Part shown: in pieces, positions 60,849 through 64,000 of the stretch
Layout: each line of letters opens with the position of its first letter
Numbering within the stretch: position 1 is the first letter of the stretch
Origin: Micromonospora coriariae
GTDB lineage: Bacteria; Actinomycetota; Actinomycetes; Mycobacteriales; Micromonosporaceae
Assembly: GCF_900091455.1 (NCBI RefSeq)
Contig: NZ_LT607412.1
Location: forward strand, 3,906,001 to 3,970,000
Reading direction: 5' to 3'
DNA: 64,000 nt
Notes under the pieces: generated by a model
Databases searched by the model: none
What the model was told of the DNA's origin: nothing
The model's input: only the letters and a program-made list of their open reading frames with translations
Translations under genes and position numbers: made by a program

Positions 60849-62525
60849 GTGGCCCAGTACATCTACGTCCTGGAAAAGGCGCGCAAGGCGCACGGCGACA
60901 AGGTCGTGCTCGACAACGTGACGTTGAGCTTCCTGCCGGGGGCCAAGATCGGTGTGCTCGGCCCGAACGGCGCCGGTAAGTCCAGCCTCCTCAAGATCAT
61001 GGCAGGGTTGGACAAGCCGAGCAACGGCGAGGCCCGGCTGATGCCCGGCTACACCGTCGGAATGCTCGCGCAGGAGCCCCCGCTCAACGACGCCAAGACC
61101 GTGCTCGGCAACGTCGAGGAGGCGGTCGCCGAGACCAAGGCCAAGCTGGAGCGGTTCAACAAGATCGCCGAGCAGATGGCGACCGACTACTCCGACGAGC
61201 TGATGGAGGAGATGGGCAAGCTCCAGGAGGAGCTGGACCACCTCGACGCCTGGGACGTCGACTCCAAGCTCGAACTGGCCATGGACGCCCTGCGCTGCCC
61301 GCCGCCGGACGCCGACGTGACCCAGCTCTCCGGTGGTGAGCGCCGCCGCGTCGCGCTCTGCAAGCTGCTGCTGGAGGCGCCCGACCTGCTGCTGCTCGAC
61401 GAGCCCACGAACCACCTGGACGCGGAGAGCGTCTCCTGGCTGGAGCAGCACCTGGCCAAGTACGCCGGCACCGTCATGGCGATCACGCACGACCGGTACT
61501 TCCTCGACAACGTGGCCAACTGGATCCTGGAGCTGGACCGCGGCCGCACCTACCCGTACGAGGGCAACTACTCCACGTACCTGGAGAAGAAGGCCGCCCG
61601 GCTGGCCGTCGAGGGTCGCCGCGACGCCAAGATGAAGAAGCGCCTCACCGAGGAGCTGGAGTGGGTCCGCTCCAACGCCAAGGCCCGGCAGACCAAGTCC
61701 AAGGCACGCCTGGACCGGTACGACGAGATGGCCACCGAGGCGGAGAAGACCCGGAAGCTGGACTTCGAGGAGATCCAGATCCCGCCGGGTCCGCGCCTGG
61801 GCAGCACGGTCATCGAGGCGCACAGTCTCAGCAAGGGCTTCGGCGACCGGCTGCTGATCGACAACCTGTCGTTCTCGCTGCCCCGCAACGGCATCGTCGG
61901 CATCATCGGCCCGAACGGTGTCGGCAAGACCACGCTGTTCAAGACCATCGTCGGGTTGGAGGAGCCGACCAGCGGCGAGGTCCGGGTCGGTCCCACCGTC
62001 TCGCTGTCGTACGTCGACCAGAACCGGCAGGGCCTCGACGGCGACAAGACCGTCTGGGAGGTCGTCTCCGACGGGCTGGACTACCTGATGGTCGGCAAGG
62101 TCGAGATGCCGTCGCGGGCGTACATCGCCGCGTTCGGCTTCAAGGGACCGGACCAGCAGAAGCCGACCAAGGTGCTCTCCGGTGGCGAGCGCAACCGGCT
62201 CAACCTGGCGCTGACGCTCAAGATCGGCGGCAACGTCATCCTGCTCGACGAGCCGACGAACGACCTGGACGTGGAGACCCTCTCCAGCCTGGAGAACGCG
62301 CTGCTGGAGTTCCCCGGCTGCGCCGTGGTCATCTCCCACGACCGGATGTTCCTGGACCGGGTCGCCACGCACATCCTGGCGTGGGAGGGCGACGACCAGA
62401 ACCCGGCGAAGTGGTTCTGGTTCGAGGGCAACTTCGAGGCGTACGAGAAGAACAAGATCGACCGCCTCGGCGCGGAGGCCGCCCGGCCGCACCGGGTGAC
62501 CTACCGCAAGCTGACCCGCGACTGA
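60849..62525 (+). CDS. ettA: Energy-dependent translational throttle protein EttA (ABC-F)
   Basis: 558 residues. Two ABC cassettes: Walker A GPNGAGKSSLLK with signature LSGGERRRVALCKLLL, and Walker A GPNGVGKTTLFK with signature LSGGERNRLNLAL. The P-site tRNA interaction linker lies between (TEELEWVRSNAKARQTKSKARLDRYDEM). ABC-F proteins act on the ribosome E site, not in transport. GTG 60849 gives the usual N-terminus MAQYIYVLEKARKAHGDKVVL with GGAGG about 11 nt upstream; a longer in-frame extension is unlikely to be translated. Confidence 0.95.
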   Translation: MAQYIYVLEKARKAHGDKVVLDNVTLSFLPGAKIGVLGPNGAGKSSLLKIMAGLDKPSNGEARLMPGYTVGMLAQEPPLNDAKTVLGNVEEAVAETKAKLERFNKIAEQMATDYSDELMEEMGKLQEELDHLDAWDVDSKLELAMDALRCPPPDADVTQLSGGERRRVALCKLLLEAPDLLLLDEPTNHLDAESVSWLEQHLAKYAGTVMAITHDRYFLDNVANWILELDRGRTYPYEGNYSTYLEKKAARLAVEGRRDAKMKKRLTEELEWVRSNAKARQTKSKARLDRYDEMATEAEKTRKLDFEEIQIPPGPRLGSTVIEAHSLSKGFGDRLLIDNLSFSLPRNGIVGIIGPNGVGKTTLFKTIVGLEEPTSGEVRVGPTVSLSYVDQNRQGLDGDKTVWEVVSDGLDYLMVGKVEMPSRAYIAAFGFKGPDQQKPTKVLSGGERNRLNLALTLKIGGNVILLDEPTNDLDVETLSSLENALLEFPGCAVVISHDRMFLDRVATHILAWEGDDQNPAKWFWFEGNFEAYEKNKIDRLGAEAARPHRVTYRKLTRD

Positions 62526-62537
62526 CCGGCCGAGACG

Positions 62538-62984
62538 GTGTCTGACCGGTTCGTCTACCACTGCACGCTGCGCTGGTCCGACCTGGACGCGTACGGCCAC
62601 GTCAACAACTCGCGCTTCCTCACCCTGTACGAGGAGGCGCGGGTGGCGTTGATGTTCGCCGGCGGCCGGGCCTGGGGGGTCGGGTCGTTCGCCGACGGGG
62701 TGGTGATCCGCCGGCACGAGGTCGACTACCTGCGCCCGGTCGACTACGCGCTGGGCCGGGCCACCGCGGAGGCCGCGCCCACGGTCCGGATCGAGCTGTG
62801 GGTGGAGGAGATCCGGGCCTCCCGGTTCACCGTCGCCTACGAGCTGTACGACGGCGAGGTGCTGGCCAGCCGGGCCCGCTCGGTGCTGGTGCCGTTCGAC
62901 CTGACCCGCCAGGTGCCCCGGCGGATCACCGCCGAGGAGCGGGAGTTCCTGCTCACCTACGCTCCGCAGGGCGGCGTGGCGTGA
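62538..62984 (+). CDS. Acyl-CoA thioesterase (4HBT hot-dog fold)
   Basis: 148 residues. LRWSDLDAYGHVNNSRFLTLYEEARVALMF carries the D-x-D-x-x-G-H-V-N-N-x-x-Y/F-x-x-Y-x-E-x-A signature of 4-hydroxybenzoyl-CoA thioesterase-like enzymes, with catalytic Asp. The remainder (HEVDYLRPVDYALGRATAEAAPTVR...SRARSVLVPFD) completes the hot-dog fold. Located 12 bp after ettA, so co-transcribed; overlaps the next gene by 4 bp. Confidence 0.9.
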   Translation: MSDRFVYHCTLRWSDLDAYGHVNNSRFLTLYEEARVALMFAGGRAWGVGSFADGVVIRRHEVDYLRPVDYALGRATAEAAPTVRIELWVEEIRASRFTVAYELYDGEVLASRARSVLVPFDLTRQVPRRITAEEREFLLTYAPQGGVA

Positions 62985-63724
62985 CCCGGCCGGACACGGC
63001 TGGGCCGGACCGGGCGGCGGCGTCGCCGCCCGGGCACGGCCTCACCGGGGTGGCCGACGCGGGTGCCTTCCTGGCCCGGCTGGTCCGGCTGGATCCGGTG
63101 GCGCCGGTCCGGCTGCGGCCGGCCGGTGCCGCCGGCCGGGTCGCCCTCTGGGCCCGGCTGCCGTGGCAGGTGCTGGTGGTCCGGACGGTGGACGGCGGTC
63201 CGGCCGACGGCGCGTCCACGGACGTCACGGTGGCGGCCCCGGAGCTGCTGGCGGAGCTGGAGCGTGGCGGCGCGGCCCTGCCGGCCCGCCGGGACGCGCA
63301 GTGGCGGTGGCCGCTGCCGCCGGCCCGCAGCGAACCGGTGGAGGCGCTGCCCGCCGCCGACCTGTGGCGGATCGCGGGCGCGGCGGCCGGCACCCTGCGT
63401 GCCGCGAGCGAGCACGGCGTCGCCGGTCGCGCGGTGGGCCAGCGCGCGCTGCGCGACGCGCTGCTCGACCACGTGGCCGTGCTGGTCACTCCGGACGACC
63501 CGCCTGCTCCGCCGGTGGAGGTGCCGCAGCGACTGGTGCAGGGGCTGATCCGGATGGGCTTCCTGGGCACGGCCGACCGCCCGACGGGCGCGCCCGCCGA
63601 GGCCGCCGTCCAGGTGCGGGTCGCCGGCCGTTGGGTCGGCCTGGTGGGACCATACGGAGCGGCTTGGTTGCAGAAGGCCACGGATCTCGCCGTCACGCCC
63701 CTGGTGACTCGTCCGAACGGATGA
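62981..63724 (+). CDS. Actinobacterial protein of unknown function
   Basis: 247 residues, Ala/Pro/Arg-rich. Recognisable only as an acidic N-terminal leader, a central mixed fold (VALWARLPWQVLVVRTV and TVAAPELLAELERGG) and a helical region (LWRIAGAAAGTLRAASEHGVAGRAVGQRALRDALLDHVAVLV). The gene begins in the thioesterase stop (GTGA), and the order ettA-thioesterase-this gene looks conserved in relatives, from memory. No domain assigned. Confidence 0.75.
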   Translation: MTRPDTAGPDRAAASPPGHGLTGVADAGAFLARLVRLDPVAPVRLRPAGAAGRVALWARLPWQVLVVRTVDGGPADGASTDVTVAAPELLAELERGGAALPARRDAQWRWPLPPARSEPVEALPAADLWRIAGAAAGTLRAASEHGVAGRAVGQRALRDALLDHVAVLVTPDDPPAPPVEVPQRLVQGLIRMGFLGTADRPTGAPAEAAVQVRVAGRWVGLVGPYGAAWLQKATDLAVTPLVTRPNG

Positions 63725-63855
63725 CCCCTGGTCATTCTTCTGGGCTGGTGCGGTCGTTGGGGGGATGCTTCAACCCGGCTGTCCGGGTACCGTCCATCCT
63801 CGGATCCAACGCACCGTAGGCGGCTGGATCCGCTGGGGAGTGAGGTGCGCGAGCG

Positions 63856-64000
63856 ATGCCGTGGTGGTCATGGCGCCCGGGTCCCGCTGAGGGCGGCGAT
63901 CCGGAAACCCGAAGCGGGATCACAGTGGAGAGCGCGGTCCGGGTCGGGCCGCCCAGCCCTCGCCAGCCGGGGGACGACTGCCCGAGCAACGAGCGGCCCG
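63856..64000 (+). CDS. Start of a gene running off the right edge
   Basis: ATG 63856 opens a frame with no stop through base 64000 (MPWWSWRPGPAEGGDPETRS...). GGGGAG and GAGG lie upstream at a workable distance. Only 48 residues are visible, polar and disordered-looking after a tryptophan-rich start, so no function can be given. The frame could be spurious. Confidence 0.4.
   Translation, partial: MPWWSWRPGPAEGGDPETRSGITVESAVRVGPPSPRQPGDDCPSNERP

Noticed and set aside
63732..63989. Minus-strand open frame at the right edge
   Set aside because: Arg/Pro/Gly-rich with no ribosome site or motif, opposite a better supported plus-strand start.

Overview
The window is high-G+C actinobacterial chromosome. 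Gene families, order and intergenic repeats look like Micromonosporaceae (Micromonospora or a close relative); this is judged from recognition, not from a search. Most of it is ordinary core genome, densely packed, with many 1-4 bp stop/start overlaps. At least 17 genes have a TANNNT- or CANNNT-like -10 hexamer placed 6-7 nt before the start codon, the signature of leaderless mRNAs.

Layout. 0-5.7 kb: a partial nucleotidyltransferase, a dTMP-kinase-like protein, an SDR, the murR-like/murQ pair for MurNAc-6-P recycling, and a group 2 sigma factor. 5.7-12 kb: a secreted NlpC/P60 hydrolase, small membrane and DUF proteins, and aroG behind what looks like a ribosome-mediated attenuator whose leader peptide contains Tyr-Arg-Trp-Phe. 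12-21 kb: a catalase-fold protein, an active/inactive M16 protease pair, asd, an F420-type PPOX protein, a CBS protein, and an SCP2-like protein coupled to a glycogen debranching-type enzyme. 21-32 kb: hydrolases, an acyltransferase, isochorismatase plus GlxA regulator, a two-component locus (kinase, pseudokinase, LuxR-type regulator), a lipoprotein, an MBL hydrolase and VOC proteins.

32.6-35.2 kb is the accessory zone: a relic of an actinomycete integrative element at tRNA-Arg(UCU). It holds a 45-bp duplication of the tRNA 3' half, a frameshifted tyrosine integrase remnant, a DUF6907-like gene, and a small GntR regulator with a dense palindromic operator region.

35-50 kb: a lipase-like hydrolase, a ribosome-hibernation protein and an SSB paralogue, divergent, with two DnaA-box-like sites between them, then cobD-cobQ, rhodanese, kinase, M48, M20, ATP-dependent DNA ligase and SURF1. 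48.8-56.4 kb: a second cobalamin set (a cobB-like gene with degenerate active-site motifs, a cobC-like aminotransferase, cobT, and a cysG/cobA fusion), interrupted by a GNAT gene and a class A PBP. The cysG/cobA linker is encoded by a 60-bp palindromic element inserted in frame and carrying a rare TTA codon. 56.5-64 kb: otsA and an otsB-GH15 fusion for trehalose, ettA, a thioesterase, one unknown protein and the start of another gene.

Best candidates for something new: the aromatic leader peptide of aroG, the in-frame palindrome in cysG/cobA, the degenerate CobB, and the palindromic repeats at 15.9, 30.6 and 42.3 kb.
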